This document shows positions 62,856-64,000 of a stretch of 64,000 nt of DNA, piece by piece. Made by a program: the position numbers and the translations under genes. The DNA comes from Acholeplasmataceae bacterium (GTDB taxonomy: Bacteria > Bacillota_I > Bacilli_A > Acholeplasmatales > Acholeplasmataceae): positions 62,001 to 126,000 of the forward strand of contig JAUVXD010000002.1 in NCBI GenBank assembly GCA_030603805.1. Reading direction: 5' to 3'. The first letter of the stretch is position 1. Each line of letters starts with the position of its first letter. Below the pieces are notes generated by a model. That model had not been told where the DNA came from. It searched no databases and saw only the letters and a program-made list of their open reading frames with translations.

Positions 62856-62884
62856 ATAGTATCACATTCACTTAAAATTGACAA
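62856..62884 (-). promoter_or_regulatory. Promoter of the aro operon
   Basis: Minus strand TTGTCA (62879-62884), 17-nt spacer, TACTAT (62856-62861) preceded by TGTGA, an extended -10. The transcription start would be near 62849, ~190 nt before aroF. No other promoter is seen in the leader. Confidence 0.72.
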
Positions 62885-62927
62885 GATATAGATTTGAAAA
62901 GAAAATAACTTTTTTTGAAAATAGGTA

Positions 62928-62968
62928 TTGTGTTTTGCACAGTACGGTGTTATTATAGTAGTGTGCAA
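62928..62968 (+). promoter_or_regulatory. padR promoter with overlapping inverted-repeat operator
   Basis: TTGTGT (62928-62933), 17-nt spacer, TATTAT (62951-62956). The -10 sits in the centre of an inverted repeat, TTGCACAGTAC (62935-62945) and GTAGTGTGCAA (62958-62968), whose arms agree at 10 of 11 positions. Repressor binding there would exclude polymerase, as in autoregulated PadR genes. The aro promoter on the other strand is only ~44 nt away. Confidence 0.7.
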
Positions 62969-62989
62969 CACACAGTAAGGAGGTATGAC

Positions 62990-63313
62990 ATGAATACACA
63001 ATTCAAAAAAGGTATCCTAGAAATGTGCATTCTTTCGCTCATCAAAGATCATGACATGTATGGTTTTGAAGTGATTGAACGATTATCATCAGAAATTGAT
63101 GTGAACGAAAACACGGTATATCCGATTTTAAGAAGACTCACAACACAAGGACTTTTTGAAACCTACGTTGAGCAAACCAACATCGGAGCACCTAGAAAGT
63201 ATTACCGGTTGACTAAAGCAGGCGACAAAAAATTAGAAGCCTATGAACACGAATGGCGAACATTCTTAAAAGGTGTATTTAAAATATTAGGAGGTATGGA
63301 ACATGAAAAATAA
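62990..63313 (+). CDS. PadR-family transcriptional regulator
   Basis: 107 residues from ATG 62990, with AAGGAGG ideally spaced; an upstream start at 62915 would cover the promoter. The winged helix-turn-helix reads KKGILEMCILSLIKDHDMYGFEVIERL, then VNENTVYPILRRLTTQGLFETY and GAPRKYYRLTKAGDKKLE, the PadR hallmark sequence. A short C-terminal helix mediates dimerisation. It overlaps the next gene by 11 nt. PadR plus HAAS-type membrane protein is a common Firmicute pair whose signal is usually unknown. Confidence 0.94.
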   Translation: MNTQFKKGILEMCILSLIKDHDMYGFEVIERLSSEIDVNENTVYPILRRLTTQGLFETYVEQTNIGAPRKYYRLTKAGDKKLEAYEHEWRTFLKGVFKILGGMEHEK

Positions 63314-64000
63314 ATATTTAGACGCTCTAAGAGCACAACTTGTGGAGTTTAAAGCAGAAAACTCAGATATCGAAGAAATATTAAGTGACTACAGTCAACT
63401 TTATGATGATGCACTAGACACTAAAGGATCTGATGAAGAGGTGTGGAAGTTATTAGGTGATCCTAAAACAGTTGCTTATGACCTAATCGACACATTAAAG
63501 ATTAAAAAACAAAAAGAAAGAAACATAAAGACAAAACTGATTGCTATTACACCTTTCATCTCTTTAATGACTTTCTTTATCTTAGGGTTTTACTTTGATT
63601 TATGGCATCCAGGGTGGTTAGTCTTCTTACTCATCCCAGTGACATCTATCCTACTTTCAACAAGACTTAAACAAGGCATTATCGCACTCTCACCCTTTGT
63701 TGCCGTCATTACATTTATGATTTTAGGATTTGGGTTTAATTTATGGCATCCAGGCTGGATGATCTTCTTCATCATTCCTTTGGTTTCTATCATCTTAAGT
63801 GCAAAAGCAAAAGAAATCCCAGTAGCCATCTCACCTTTTATAGCAGCAGTCATTTTCTTTATCTTAGGTGAAGTTTATGGTTTATGGAATCCAGGTTGGC
63901 TTGTCTTTTTAATGATTCCGATGATTGGGATTCTTTACAGTAAAAACACACTACACAAAATCATTTATGAATTATCTTTTATCTTCGCGATCGGATTTTA
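63303..64000 (+). CDS. HAAS/DUF1700-like membrane protein with repeated LWHPGW hairpins (runs off the window)
   Basis: ATG 63303 overlaps the padR stop; the frame is open to base 64000, giving 232 residues so far. A cytosolic HAAS-like N-terminal domain (~1-75) contains MKNKYLDALRAQLVEF and VWKLLGDPKTVAYDLID, the usual partner domain of PadR regulators. Three tandem membrane hairpins of ~47 residues follow, each built as SPFIAxxxFxILG...LWHPGW...F..IP..SI; the third has LWNPGW. The internal repeat implies local duplication. Function unknown; membrane stress sensing is inferred from the family pairing. Confidence 0.82.
   Translation, partial: MKNKYLDALRAQLVEFKAENSDIEEILSDYSQLYDDALDTKGSDEEVWKLLGDPKTVAYDLIDTLKIKKQKERNIKTKLIAITPFISLMTFFILGFYFDLWHPGWLVFLLIPVTSILLSTRLKQGIIALSPFVAVITFMILGFGFNLWHPGWMIFFIIPLVSIILSAKAKEIPVAISPFIAAVIFFILGEVYGLWNPGWLVFLMIPMIGILYSKNTLHKIIYELSFIFAIGF

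Noticed and set aside
62681-62860. T-box or other tRNA-sensing riboswitch upstream of aroF
   Set aside because: No T-box core (UGGNACCGCG-type) sequence and no stem I specifier layout; the leader is short and contains a translated Tyr-rich peptide instead.
62633-62875. 80-codon plus-strand frame across the aro leader
   Set aside because: It is antisense to the promoter, leader peptide and terminator, and has no SD.
63590-63853. Minus-strand 87-codon frame with internal repeats
   Set aside because: Its repeats mirror the tandem LWHPGW hairpins of the real plus-strand membrane gene.
1-64000. Insertion sequences, prophage or integrated island
   Set aside because: No transposase, integrase, phage gene, tRNA or flanking repeat was recognised; gene order and base use look uniform.

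Overview
The window looks like chromosome of an AT-rich, single-membrane bacterium related to the Acholeplasmatales/Izemoplasmatales side of the Mollicutes, or a close low-GC Firmicute relative. This placement is an inference. It rests on a PPi-dependent phosphofructokinase next to pyruvate phosphate dikinase, a compact recG-plsX-rnc block, very large surface proteins held by lipid or transmembrane anchors with no LPXTG motif, and no cell-wall genes. UGA is a stop here: several genes end in TGA, including ATGA overlaps, so the mycoplasma code 4 does not apply. No tRNA, rRNA, IS element, prophage or CRISPR array was seen.

Layout. 1-3.3 kb holds a PPi-linked glycolysis cluster: ATP-type pfkA and ppdK on the minus strand (ppdK cut by the window edge) and a divergent PPi-type phosphofructokinase. 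3.3-7.1 kb holds a nitroreductase-like gene and an operon of two membrane proteins plus a membrane-anchored M20 metallohydrolase. 7.2-25 kb is a three-gene surface operon. It starts with a 5,414-residue secreted protein (subtilisin-like protease, beta-helix-like region, C-type lectin-like domain, five copies of an RCC1 propeller plus Ig-like module, FN3, IPT, cohesin and dockerin domains). A cohesin-like/Ig-like secreted protein and a small Ig-like lipoprotein follow. 25.3-40.6 kb holds a small membrane protein, a ~3,140-residue CvpA-like membrane protein with a huge acidic extracellular repeat region, a CDF metal transporter, an unknown protein, an alpha/beta hydrolase and dnaE. 40.7-48.4 kb holds flavodoxin, another Ig-repeat surface protein, a heterodimeric ABC exporter and an XRE-type regulator. 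48.4-53.3 kb is a DNA/RNA/lipid housekeeping operon (recG-plsX-rnc-dnaD-like-nth). 53.4-56.5 kb holds hsp20 under a CIRCE-like operator, and an ArsR regulator with a P1B metal-exporting ATPase. 56.5-62.9 kb is a tightly coupled aromatic amino acid operon (aroF-tyrA-aroB-aroA-chorismate mutase-aroE-aroC). 62.9-64 kb is a PadR regulator with a HAAS-type membrane protein running off the window.

The two most interesting things are these. (1) The aro/tyrA operon leader carries a previously unlisted 14-codon peptide ending Tyr-Tyr-Tyr-Ala-Tyr-His. It is followed by four mutually exclusive RNA segments and a terminator, which is the architecture of a ribosome-mediated tyrosine attenuator. (2) The surface operon pairs cohesin-like and dockerin-like modules with a protease, a lectin-like fold and five RCC1 propellers, suggesting a self-assembling surface complex.

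Many genes use a Shine-Dalgarno of the form AGGTGA(T) close to the start codon. The GTG inside that sequence creates false upstream starts, so I corrected a number of start positions.
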